Source: Trochalopteron elliotii (Eukaryota; Chordata; Aves; Passeriformes; Leiothrichidae). Taken from it: a stretch of DNA of 64,000 nt. The stretch lies in NCBI GenBank assembly GCA_024734555.1, contig JANPWX010000038.1, positions 2,428,758-2,492,757 of the forward strand, written 5' to 3'. The notes below the pieces were generated by a model that was given only the letters and a program-made list of their open reading frames with translations, made no database searches and had not been told where the DNA came from. Positions 25,495 through 36,432 of the stretch are shown here, piece by piece (position 1 is the stretch's first letter; each line of letters starts with the position of its first letter). Made by a program: the position numbers and the translations under genes.

Positions 25495-25715
25495 GGTCAA
25501 CAGCTCCATAATCAAATGGACATTGGTATCATGCTGTGGACCTGATGAAGAAAGTCCAGGGGAGGGTAATGGAGATGGTTAGAGGCATGGAACACATCCC
25601 CTATAAGGAAAAGCTGAAAGACTTGGGGTTGTTCATCCTGGAGAAGAGAAGGCTCCAGGGATATATTATACCAACCTTCCAGTACCTAAAAGGAGCCTGT
25701 AAGAAAGCTGGGGAC
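25495..25715 (+). mobile_element. CR1 LINE fragment, forward (C-terminal ORF2)
   Basis: Recognisable CR1 blocks: a gttgtggtcaacagctccat-like segment, then aagaaagtccaggggaggg, ggagaagagaaggctccagg and ttccagtacctaaaaggagc. These lie in forward order with a deletion between the first and second blocks. The 3' UTR and 3' repeats are missing. Confidence 0.85.
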
Positions 25716-25766
25716 AAACAAACACAACTCAGAAAAATCACAAAATTACTTGAAGCCTTCTGTTGA
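25536..25766 (+). pseudogene. CR1 ORF2 C-terminal remnant
   Basis: This frame reads EMVRGMEHIPYKEKLKDLGL, FILEKRRLQG and FQYLKGACKK, matching the standard CR1 reverse-transcriptase C-terminal pattern ([32 protein letters not shown]...YLKGGCKE). It is a dead 5'- and 3'-truncated copy. The last codons (TQLRKITKLLEAFC) run into flanking DNA. Confidence 0.8.
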
Positions 25767-27714
25767 AGAGGAAAATATTGTCTGTATGCAGGCAGCATCC
25801 ATCAGAGCCAGTTTCAAAGCAAGATACATTATCATTTTTCTCATGTTGTAGGAAAAAATGAGGATTTTGTCATGTTATTAGGGATAAGTTTTAGAGTCTC
25901 CACATCATTTCACCTTAGTATCAGCCTTATTAAAATCTCATATCTTCTTGTATTAATTTTAAATCCCATTCACATATAGGACTCATGGTATAAATTAACT
26001 TTATAGAATGAGAAAGATTTAACCTCATAATATTATTCTCAGATAATTCTTATATCAGCAAAAGTATTTTAATTCCTTTCTTTTCTTGTAACTTCCTTAG
26101 AGATTCCACTCATACCCTTAATCTATGAAATAGTAAAACACCATGATTTTCATCTCAGAAGACCTGTATATTTCCCATTTCTCCAGGTTTAAAAATTGTA
26201 GCCTCATGATTCTTTATTGAATGTGGATGATTGAATTTTGAGTGCAAAAAGAAGTTCAGAGTGACATAAATTGATGCTTCATACTCCATGTTTCTCACAA
26301 CTTTAACAGCATCTAATGTATCGCTGCTCTGCCCTTCCTTCCAGCTGTGACCTGGCATATCTCTCAATTCATATCTTTAGTTACATGGCTTGCAAGGATA
26401 GAAAAGCCACTTCTGTGGCAGTGCTTCTAAATGATGTGAACCATACAAAGTCATGTCCTTTAGCACACTACCAGATCCAAAACGTCATGTCTGAACTACA
26501 GCTAAATGAAACTAAACTTGCAATTTCTATCTCAGCAATGGCTCAAACAGGTGAACTGTCAGGAAACAAACTCTGCTTAATCTTCTGTTATTGTATGTAT
26601 CCCCAAGCTTCCTGTAAAAAAGTTTAATACTGTCTGGCACTGCATGTACTGGGGATTATGGAAAAGAATCAATTAATGATTTGCACAGGAGTTACTTAAT
26701 ATGGATGAAATGTGCCAAGATGTATAGATTACAATAATTCAGATGGAGAATAATAGCTGACAGAACATTCTTTCAGCATCCTGCTACCTAGTTTTGATAT
26801 TGATGATAATGCTCAGTGCAACCCTTAGATGTCAAACCTGGAAAATAGACACTTTTTCAGTTCCACTGTGTCCTAGCTGAGCCACAAACGATGCTTAAGC
26901 CTTGTCACTGATACCAGTTTTGCTAAAGTCAACCAATTTCTGAATATTACCATGCCCCACAAAGTTCTTTCTTTCACGGTCTTGTGAACAAGTGAATGAC
27001 TACAGATTTCTGCATGAAAATGCAGCTTTTTGGACTGCCAACATTTATAGTGAAAGCAGATTTAATTCTTGATGAGTCAAATTTGAATTGTATTTACAGG
27101 TTAAATAAAAGTTTGAAAATCTGTATTGAACTCAAGGAATATTTGCATTCTTTTTTACTTGAACAGCTGAGAGAAAAAAAGACTGAACAGGTTTTTATCT
27201 TTCACATTTTGTTTAAATACAGCCTGGTAAAAAGAACAGGAATTTTGCCATTTTAATACCCCTTCTTAAAAAGACCTTACATGATTTAGTAAAAAAGACT
27301 TCTATGTTCTCTTCTTTTCCATGCATTATCTTTCAACATAAATGAGACATCACCTTTAAGGTTCAATTATTGCACTGTGTTACTATAGCAACTCCCAGGA
27401 AAAGTCTATTAAGCAACCTTCAACAAAAAAAACAACTCCACTTCATTTATAAACACTCTCTAAATAAAGAAAAAGATCTTCTCATTTTAGTTGTTAAATA
27501 CCTGATTTTGACATCTATATAATGCAATAAAAGATCTTTGCTCGTATCATGAAACCAGTGCTGCCTATAGAGCTCAGGGGAAGGACAGTCGAGGCTGGAG
27601 TTAGGGCAACATTCAGATGAAAGAATAATTCTTCGTTAAACCTTGTGATTAAAGACCTCTTTGAACGTAACCTATTCTGTAAGTTAAAATGGCCACATTT
27701 CCAGTCTCGGAAAA
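25716..27714. other. Unique AT-rich DNA, no gene
   Basis: Only short frames (for example 26316-26627 +, 103 codons, and 26996-27256 +) with no recognisable domain. No repeat family seen. Confidence 0.5.
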
Positions 27715-27865
27715 CTGACACAGTTTCACTGAATTCAATGGAGCAAAGCCAATTTACACCTGCCGAGGCCCTTCATATTGTATGAGATGAATAGTACATT
27801 CGTTCAGGATGAGAGAACTTTTTGATCATACTCTCTGAAGTGAATGGGCAACTCTGAAAGAAAGA
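27715..27865. repeat. Possible ancient sauropsid repeat fragment
   Basis: The stretch tcactgaattcaatggagca followed by ccaatttacacctgccgagg has the pattern of an old sauropsid repeat (tcaatggagttacaccaatttacacctgctgaggat-type). A second block (ctgaagtgaatgggcaactc) follows at about 27835. It is diverged and the family name is uncertain. Confidence 0.35.
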
Positions 27866-28474
27866 TGATGGCAAATGTTTAAATCAATATTAACCCAAGT
27901 AAAATTGAATTTGGATCATAACATTTTTTCTATTGAATGTTCAAGATGAAGTCCCTGTCCTGACCTTGATAAGTGCACATCTACACACTCAGTTTTCAAA
28001 CTGTGATCTAAAATCTTTTATGTCAAGGTCAATTGTTTAATACATATTTTAAAAACAAAACTGAACAAGCAAACTACTTATTTTATATTTTATGTGGGAT
28101 TAAGTATAACTAGCCTGGAACCAACATTCTTTCTAACTGGTATTAGGAGCTATTTTTATGCCTTGCTGCTAAAAAAACCTTTCCTCCAAAAAATATATAT
28201 ATATCTATTTAAGAAGTGGGCTATGGATCAACTATGGATTTTAATTCCAAATACATAGTACTTCAGCTACAGATTTGGGATTGGTTTCCAAACTGCTGGC
28301 AGTCCAAGTCTAATGAAGAACTTTCCAACACTACCTTCAGTAGCTAAGGAAAACCGAAGCATATATATACCCACAGATGTCAAAAGTGATTAGGCCAGAT
28401 TCTCTGTACTCTGTCCTTTCAATTTTCAGCTTTCTTCCCCTCTTAGATATAGTGGAATGATATCTAAAGTTAGA
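27866..28474. other. Unique DNA
   Basis: AT-rich, with a short (TA)n at 28193-28203. Nothing recognised. Confidence 0.5.
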
Positions 28475-28540
28475 AAAAGAGAGCTGGAAGGATTCTCAGG
28501 AACCCATCCATTTTCACCTTCTCCCTGAGACTGTTTGCAA
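28475..28540 (-). mobile_element. Short old CR1-like scrap
   Basis: agagctggaaggattctcag followed by gaacccatcca resembles the reverse-complemented CR1 3' end (gagttggaaggaacctcagg...catctagtcca). It is too short for subfamily assignment. Confidence 0.45.
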
Positions 28541-29381
28541 TATTTAATTACCATTTTTTATCATGTTCCTTCTTAGCTGTATTGGTTTGACCTAAATGTA
28601 GTTGAGAGATGACAACTTATTTTATTGTCTTTTTGAATACAATTTCAAAGAGAAAGAGAGATGGAATGAGTATTGTAACAGTGTAACTTCATAATTTCAT
28701 TAACATCTACTTTAGTGAGAAATTGATGTAAAATTTTTGGGCACAAAATAAGAAAGTGACTTTTACTGGAGCAGCCAGTTGGAAAGAAGATTCTTTTGCA
28801 TTCACAAGTTTATATGCATTAAGAAAGACACAAGGTCTGACAGGAGGTTTAATAAACACAAAAACACAATACAATGGGGTCAGGAACAAGGAATGGAGAG
28901 AACACATTGTAAAATTTAGACAGATATGGTGCTTTTCCCAATGTATTAGTGGTTTCTCCTAGTATTGTTATTAACTCAAAATTTTCTGGCTGCCATGAAG
29001 CCTTTAAATCAGACTACACCAGTGTCTCACTGCTGAAACCCTATAAGAATTTAAAAAAAATTAAATTCGGCATTAAGTGACTGGGATTTTGTCCTGAAAG
29101 TTCAGTTGTACACTACATGAAATTTAAGAAACTAAAGACTCTAAACCATTAAACAATCTGACAGCTGAGAGCATAGCTTCTTCAAATTCCATCTAATTTC
29201 TGTACTTTCTGAAGGCACTGCAATTGGCAATAGTAAAAAGCAAAAAAAATTGAACACAATCAATTTAATAATTCCATGAACTACAAACAAGTGAAGATTG
29301 GCTTCCTCTGTGGCATACAGTTAATCTTCCATAGTATTTAATTTTTAGTAACCTTGTTAAAGTAAGCTTGTCATTTATTAA
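28541..29381. other. Unique DNA, no gene
   Basis: Two opposing ~67-codon frames overlap at 28707-28962 and match nothing known. No repeat recognised. Confidence 0.5.
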
Positions 29382-29852
29382 GTTCACTCACTTCTCTCCA
29401 CACACCCCACCCTGGTGGGATGGGGGGAGAATGAAGGTAAAAAAGTAAAATTTGTGGGTTGAGATAAGAAGAGTTCAATAACTGAAATAAGGTAAAATAT
29501 AATGACAATACTAATAATAGCAAGTGATGCACAATACAATTTCTCACCACCTGCTGACTAATGTCCAGCCTGGTCCCAAGCAAAGATCAGCCCCTTCCAG
29601 GTAGCACCACTCAATTTATTTTTTGAGCATGATGTCCTATGCCATGGAATGCCCCTTTGGCTAGTTCAGGTCAGTCTCTTATGCACCTCCTCACTGGCAG
29701 AGCATTGAAAAATCCTTGATTTGGGTACCTTACTGCTCAGCAAAAACTAAAACAACAGTGTGTTATCAATACTATGTTCGTACTAAATCCAAAACACCGC
29801 ACTGTACCAGCTAGTAAGAAGAAAATTAACTCTATCACAGTTGAAACCAGAA
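29382..29852 (-). mobile_element. Family A LTR, reverse, diverged and partly truncated
   Basis: Reverse complement of the LTR seen at 2340 and 55892. Blocks appear in inverse order: caccctggtgggatgggggg; gtgggttgagataagaagag; the gagcatgatgtcctatgccatggaatgcccctttgg region (the GATATTCCA box); cagcaaaaactaaaacaa; gtgttatcaatactatg; actaaatccaaaacaccgc; and gaagaaaattaactctatca with gttgaaaccag at the end. The extreme 3' end of the LTR (the GCTTGGTTGCT...CA region) is missing, and the substitutions are more numerous than in the other two copies. Confidence 0.8.
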
Positions 29853-30881
29853 TAAAGCATGAAGCTCCTTCAGCAGGATCTTTGTCAAAGCTTCTCTGAC
29901 AGCCCTTTAATTTAATAAAATGTGCTGGAACTTAGCCTTCAAGACCTTTAGCCCTTGTCGAATTTCATCTAGATTGGATACATGAATTCAGAAGTTACAG
30001 AAGAATAAGTTCCATGTCACAAAGAGAGTGGAACAAAATTCATTTATTCACGAAATTTTGCAATAGTAACTTCTTTTTCTAGATATGTCCATATGACCAT
30101 ATTTTAATTTTTAAATGTAGAGTCTTCTGGAATTTTGCCCCACAAAAATTTTTTTCTTCTGTTTCAAGAGAAAATTTTAAAAGTATATGCACGCTCAGAA
30201 CATTTCTAGGGAATTATGAATGCCATAGTTCCCACAGTCCTTTCTACAAGAAAGATCCTTCTGTTTTGCTACAGCAATTCTTTTAGACAGTGTTTTATTT
30301 AGACCGAATTGTTTATTTTTAAAGTATATCTTCTTAGTCTAAACTTTATTGTTTCATACATAACACAATAACAGCATTATCTCAATAGCCTTCCTATTTC
30401 CCCTTAAATTCAAAATAGGGAGCAAAAAAATTTCCTGGAGTGAGAGTGAAATTCAGATTTCTGCTAACCAGACCAACTGCAGTGGACACTGCAGGGGAAC
30501 ATCTTTCACCTAAGTGAAAGGATGAAAAACCAAGAAACAAGTTAAGTGAGAAGAAAAGAGAGAAACCAAAATACTAGATAATTGAAGAATAGGATAACCA
30601 GTATTTTCTCCAAGATGACTGGTAAGCAGATGAAGATTTCAGTACTATTAAAAAAAAAGAAAAGAAAAGAAAAAGAAAAAAGACAAGGCTGGGACAAACA
30701 AAATAGTGTTCCCCCCAAACTATTTACTGAAATTCCAAATCACAAATAGGATCTCTAGTCTTCATAGCACAAGTGAGTTTTATTATTGTCCTACATAACC
30801 CAATTTAAAAAACGTATTGTGCTGTTTTCAAGGCTGAGGAATTATCCCCACAAAAATACCTTCAAAAGATTCCAAGTCAGA
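29853..30881. other. Unique DNA with an A/G-rich microsatellite
   Basis: No gene. An (AAAAG)n-like purine tract lies at 30650-30683. Nothing else recognised. Confidence 0.5.
30650..30683. repeat. (AAAAG)n purine tract
   Basis: About 34 bp composed only of A and G, with G every four to six bases. Confidence 0.85.
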
Positions 30882-31735
30882 CCTACAATTTAATTGGACA
30901 GTTACAAGAAAGACAATAGTAGAGAGACGCTGGCTTAAACTGATCAAGCCAGAATATGACCTGACACCCTGTTGGTCAGGGAGGTGGTAGCAGTCTGATT
31001 AAAGGGTGGTTGCAGCTCCGTTGGAGTGATGGATGTGGTCTTGTTGAAGCAGTGACTCTGTAGAAAGGTCTGGTTCTTCTCTGGAGGTCCAGTTGTGGTT
31101 GTCAAGAGCTCTTGTCCTTTGGATATCCGATGGTGGGATAGTAGTGTCCCAAGTCCCAGATTATCTACAGATAGGAATATTTGGTACCTCCCCCAGGGTG
31201 GGTAATTTCACAATGGGGTGGTTTAATTCTATGAGTTGTTCTAGGGAGTCCTTGGTGGTCCAATTGCAAAGGTGGATTCCTCAGAGTGGAAGCTGCTTCC
31301 CCAGAGGGAGTTATCACAGATGAGTCATGGCAAAGATAAAGAAATACTTTGCCTCCTAATTTAACAGCTCATCAGAAGGTAATGAAGATGGTGGTAGAAT
31401 ACATACTTTAGTTACACCTTACATTGTAACCCAAGATAAACAGTATGCTAAAAAAAAAAAACCTGAACAAAAAAAACCCCAAACAAACAAACAAACAAAA
31501 CAAAACAAAAAAAACCACAAAAAAACAACACAAACAAACAAAGAAACCAAACAAAAAAAAAACCAAAAAACAAACCACCAAAACCCCAAAAACAAAACAA
31601 AACCAACAAAATGATATAAAACCACAAACAAAATCAAATAAAGCCACCCCTATTCCCCTTCACGCAATTAACAACACTCCCACTAAAACTGCTAACTTTA
31701 TTGCTGCTGTAAAACTCAAGTACTAGAAGCCCAAG
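30882..31735 (-). mobile_element. Probable avian LTR-type element (family C), reverse
   Basis: Blocks known to me from an avian LTR occur in order on the plus strand: taatttggaca-like start; gagagacgctggctta; gtcagggaggtggtagcagt; gggtggttgcagctcc; gtcccaagtcccagattatc; gggtggtttaattctatgag; gtccttggtggtccaattgc; and gttatcacagatgagtcatgg. Read on the minus strand, the outer end has a polyadenylation-like ATTAAA in ccaattaaattgtaggtc, so the element probably lies in reverse. It includes the A/C-only tract at 31447-31635. Termini and target duplication are not clear, and the far 3' limit is a guess. Confidence 0.5.
31447..31635. repeat. A/C-only low-complexity tract
   Basis: About 190 bp made almost entirely of A and C (AAAC, AAAAC and AAACC units), with one TG at the left. 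It gives a spurious Lys/Asn/Gln/Thr-rich frame on the plus strand (31445-31726) and Phe/Val/Cys/Leu frames on the minus strand. Confidence 0.95.
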
Positions 31736-33429
31736 TGTTCCTCCATAATCTTACAGATAGACACATATGTGAATTCCTATGGGAGTCCTATCTCATTCAG
31801 AGATTCATCAGAAATTAATTATGATTAAGTAATTAGAAATTATCACAATGCCCATGTGTACATTTTGAAACTGAAGGTCACTCTGACAATTCTAATTTTG
31901 TTATTTTCTACTATGCTTTTTAAACTTCAAAGATATAATTCCATAGTTGTTGGTTGATATTTTTTATTATATTTGCCAAACTGTCATAAGCAAGCAAGAC
32001 AAGTAAATGGATTTTTAAAAACATACTAGGCATCTATACCTCATGTTTGAAGTGTTTTATAAACATTGCTGTTATCAGATCTTACTTTTGCTGCATGGTG
32101 CAATCTATAAAATCAAAGTTACAGCTGGCAAGTTAGGCAAATGTTTCAGCATGCAAAACTTGTTGTTCATATCATACTTTAAAGAACTAGTACTTATTTA
32201 CAATAATCTATGTTTTAAATATTTTCAAAATTTCAAGCTATTCCAATAGTGTCTTTCCCTTCTATATCCTAGGAAGTACGCAAAAAAAAATATTGTTTTT
32301 ATATGGCCCAGTACCCTTGTTTGAAACAGTTCCTTATTATGCGTAAGATAGATGTTTAGCAGATAGAGTTTATTAAAATTAAATACTTACATTATAAAAA
32401 GAAAGTTGCTTAATAGGAGAACAGATGGCTAATGGGCTGTGACTAGCTACAAATGGATTGTGAATATTACAGCAAGAATCTATCAACAGATAGGAAAATG
32501 ATTCTGGACAAGGACTGATTGCCTGGAGTCAGAACACAATCTAATTTTAAACCTTTTCATTTTGATTTTTACTTTTTTTTTCCATTCAAATAATACGAAC
32601 AATATGATGGAGTCACTTTGCTGGAAACAATTGAACAGAACTGACAAATTCATAATGCCTCAGACCATGAAATCCCAATTGGCCCAATCACAGATACATT
32701 TATCATGCCTGTAGAGATATTATTATAGTTACAAGTTATAGCCTTTCCCACTGTGATAACTACTTCTTTGAAATTGGCCAGTTTTTCAAAATAATCCACT
32801 CAAATTTCTTCAGAAGAACAGCACAATCATTTTTTAATCAGAAAGTTCTTTCATAATTTTATTTTTCCTCTTAAAAATGCACTTAAGAAGCACTCTAATA
32901 GAGCTTTTAACATAAAATAGTCCACCTAAAAGCTTTGTGCTGTGTGTCTGTTTTGACAGTTTTTTGCACCCAAAGGTGAAAGCAAATGTGACTAAATTCA
33001 CACATGACCCCTCTCTGCATAGAGAGCTTTCTTTTATACAATGAACACGAGTCTGCTTTGTTTCTATAAATTTCTGTAAGGATTTAAAATGTTGGCACAG
33101 GAAACCTGACTACTTTATTCTTTCTCTCAGTTCTTAGAACCAGCATAAGATACAAAAGCTGTCCAGGACAATATAGTACAAAAAATCACACTAAATTAAG
33201 CAGCTAGATTAATTATAAATATTTATATTAATTTATTTAAGCCTAATTGGGTTGAACAATTAGTTCCTGGTCCTATTTCAGAAGCTGTCTTTCACTTTAG
33301 AGGTGTAAGAAACTGTTAATATTTTTCTAGTACACAGATAAGCATAAGTTTCTGTAGCAGAAATAAGTCAGAAGTAATTTCTCTTTGGACTAAATGCTGT
33401 ATAGCAGAGGAATATCCCATCTTCAATTA
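31736..33429. other. Unique AT-rich DNA, no gene
   Basis: No repeat or exon recognised. Short frames only. Confidence 0.5.
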
Positions 33430-33545
33430 CAGAATTTCAGTGATGGAGAATCCACTAAAATCATACTTAATCAATGATTCACAGTTAAAATATGCTCATC
33501 ATACTTATATTTCACTTTTACTCTGTCTTAGTCTAAATTTCACTT
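33430..33545 (-). repeat. Possible very old CR1/L3-like scrap
   Basis: gaatttcagtgatggagaat followed by ccactaaaatc and, about 75 bp on, gtcttagtctaaatttcact resembles the ancient CR1-type 3' UTR (atgatggggaatccaccacaacc ... ctaacctaaatttccc). It is heavily diverged. Confidence 0.3.
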
Positions 33546-33987
33546 CCAAACGTGGGCATTCACAGTATTATATTTCTATCTAAAAGATCAGTTCACACTG
33601 ATCTACCCATAGACTAATCACCATGCAGTTCTCTCTCAGAAAAAAAAAACAAAGACAGAGGCAATTTGGGCTCATCTCTTTTTTTTTTTTCTTTTTAGCT
33701 AATACCTCTTCTCTGTACCATCTAAATTTTCAATACAATTATTTTGAACACAGACACAAAAAGTCAGAGTATTTCCATTGCAACCAGGATTGCAGTTTAC
33801 ACAGAGCACTCAATTTTCTTACTCAACATACCCTAGTATTTATTGATTTTTTTAAGAAACAGTTTCAGAGTACAAACTACTGTTCTATTAAACATCTGAA
33901 TATCTTCAAACCATTCAGAGCTGGTTTAGTTTTTGTTAAATATTCACACCTATATTTTGTAAATACGGTCTGTAAAACTTTTTAAAA
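33546..33987. other. Unique DNA with A and T runs
   Basis: A 120-codon frame (33623-33985 +) is made open mainly by A and T runs. No domain recognised. Confidence 0.45.
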
Positions 33988-34044
33988 TTATGCTGATAAA
34001 TGCTATATATTATGCTATAAATTATGCTTATTTATGCTATAAAT
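33988..34044. repeat. Degenerate TTATGCTATAAA tandem repeats
   Basis: Five imperfect 9-13-bp units share TATGCT or TGCTATA: 33988-34000, 34001-34009, 34010-34021, 34022-34031 and 34032-34044. Confidence 0.75.
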
Positions 34045-34361
34045 AACTTTATATTATGGAGTATTTCCACTGCATCTCATTCTGCACATTACATAGTCCA
34101 GGGAGAATTTATTAAAACCAATCTTTTCTGTTATCAAATTCTATTCACAGCCATTTCTCCATATCCAAAATCTGGGTAACATACAACTGCAGATATCTAA
34201 TCCAAAGAAAGTCCTTAATTATAATAACATACTTGAGAATTTGAAACTTGAAGCTAAAAAAATATTGAATTAGGAATCATTTCTTTAAATTCCTTCCCAT
34301 CAAAACTCCAATTTGTCTTGTGTAACACCACTACTACGTGACCTGTCAAAAAGTTTTCTCT

Positions 34362-34428
34362 TTCTTTAAATCATAGATAATCATTAATCACATTAAATGC
34401 AATTAGTGATCGTCTATGATTTAAAGAA
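34362..34428. repeat. Long hairpin: 31-bp inverted arms, 5-nt loop
   Basis: Arm 1 is 34362-34392 and arm 2 is 34398-34428, separated by TTAAA. The first 16 positions (starting ttctttaaatcataga) pair perfectly with the far end. Of the remaining 15 positions, two are G-T wobbles and three are A-C mismatches, so 26 of 31 positions are Watson-Crick. Folded RNA from either strand would give a compact 67-nt stem-loop. No adjacent terminal repeat or target duplication is obvious. Confidence 0.9.
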
Positions 34429-36234
34429 GATTAAATCATCTAATTAAATGCAAAACCAGAAAACAGTGTTAAAATGAAGATGTAATAGTGAGGCTTGAGT
34501 GCTTATACCTATGACACCACCTGCAACTTATTTCTTCCAGGGTCTGCAAAGTCCAGTCTAGTAATCAGTGTTGAAGTTTTAAAGATCTTCTATGACTGAA
34601 TCACAAAATTATAGTTTGGTAGTTTGCTTAAAACAAAAACCGCATAAACAATCAAATAAACAAACCAACCAACTGATTTTGTGAATATCATGTATATTAA
34701 TAGACTGGCGAATTTTTCCCCACAGAAAGGGAAAAATAGTGCATTTAATTAAGCAAATGATGACTCAGAAATGTTATTACTTCATTTTAATTTATGTCCA
34801 CTAGCTGGGATCTTTTATTTTCTAAACTGATTCTAATTATTCCTTATACTCATGGGAAAATATTAGATAACCTGCTGTCAGGTCTGTTAGCAACCAAACA
34901 AAATCTCATGAACACAGTAAAATGTATTAATCCATTCCAAATAAATAATAAATCATACGGTTCTACTCTGTTAAATGATGGATGAAAGTCTGTCAGAAGA
35001 ACCTGGGCTGTTTTGAAAATCTTCATAATTCAAGCCTTCTCATATATACTTGGTACCTGCCTAGTTAATCACAGAGGGAACGTTTCCTATCCACCAAGCA
35101 ATGCAATCGAGTTTATAGATTATACAATTATATTTGTCCTTTTAATATTTATTGCAGAGTTACTGCTATTTTATGTCCTTCATCTTAGAATCTTTCTCAT
35201 TTCAATAAGATTATCAAGAGGTCCTTTTCCAAATACTTGTTAAATGCAGTTCTTAGGTAGCATTCTCCTATACAAACAGTCAGAAAGTATTATTTGGTTT
35301 ACCCATGGTTAGAAAACCTGCAAAAATAAGGTTTCTGTGAAGGCCAGCTGAAAAACAAGACTTTAAACTTTATTATCCAGAATGTTCCCACACAGTCCAA
35401 GGAAAAGGAAGATTAGACTAATTTAATGTAGCACTTAACAATCAAACTGCTTCTAATCTTCAAAAGCGACTTCTGGTTCTTCATGCTTATCCATGGGTTT
35501 AGAGCTAAAAGTTTTTACACCCATTGTGTCAATGATCTCTTTCTTTTAGAGTGAAAGCACATTGTCATGAGTATTGCAGAGCTGCCCTCAAAGCAGGAGC
35601 CTTATGTGAAGTATGGGATGGAGGAAAGAGCACCTCCTTTTGAAGACATAAGGGTGAATCATGTGCCTTTCTCAGCTCACTCGTCTAAAGCAGCAGAGTG
35701 GGAGAGGATTAGTAAAACCTAGCTCCTCCAAACTTTCTCTTTGAAATTCTAAGCTGCTTACTGTAAGAACCTTAGGAGTAGTCTTGCTCTCCTTGATCTT
35801 CCGTACTCTGCCCCCAGATGCACATGCTCAAATAAGAGTTAAGCAAAACTTTGGCCATAAAAATACCTCAAACTTGCAACTAGCTTGACTTTTTGTCACT
35901 TGAACTCTCTCAATAGGGAGTCAGAGTTCAGATCAGTAGTTGCTTTCAGTCTGCTTTCTTCTAGAGCTTCAGGTGATTGCTATAGCACAGAGAAGTTGAA
36001 GAGGATATTTCCAAGTCATAGAGTAGGACAACTCTGTGTGAAATAGAAAAAGCAGACCAAGGGTTACAAGTAGAAAATTAGTTTCCCTTTGTACACCTGA
36101 CACTGGCCAGAAATCATGAGAGAACAGATTTCTACTGTTGACACTAGGTGCCATTCCCTGCTCAGAATTACTGTAATGAAGAAATACTTCAGACAGACAG
36201 GGCAGCATAAAGGACAACTGTCGTAGTACTATGA
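34429..36234. other. Unique DNA, no gene
   Basis: Short frames at 34794-34985 and 35013-35243 (+) and 35969-36217 (-), none resembling a known protein. No repeat recognised. Confidence 0.5.
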
Positions 36235-36432
36235 GTTTGGGTTAATTTTTTTTTTGCTTTAGTTTGGTTTTTTGTTTGGGTTTTTTTGTGGGTTTTTTTT
36301 TTTTTTTTTTTTTTTTTTTGGTTGGTTGGTTGGTTGGTTTTTTGTGTGTGTTTCTTTTTGGGGTTTTTTTGTAACAAACAAAAAAAGTTTGGTTTTTGGG
36401 TTTTGTTTGGTTTTTTTTTGGTTTTTTTTTAA
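36235..36432. repeat. G/T-only low-complexity tract with (GGTT)n core
   Basis: Nearly 200 bp composed mostly of G and T, with a T run at 36292-36319 and GGTT units at 36319-36338. It generates Lys/Thr/Asn-rich frames on the minus strand (36189-36553). Its complement resembles the A/C tract at 31447-31635. Confidence 0.95.

Noticed and set aside
31408..31726. Lys/Asn/Gln-rich 93-codon frame and Phe-rich minus frames
   Set aside because: They come from the A/C-only tract, which has no stop codons in some frames because of composition.
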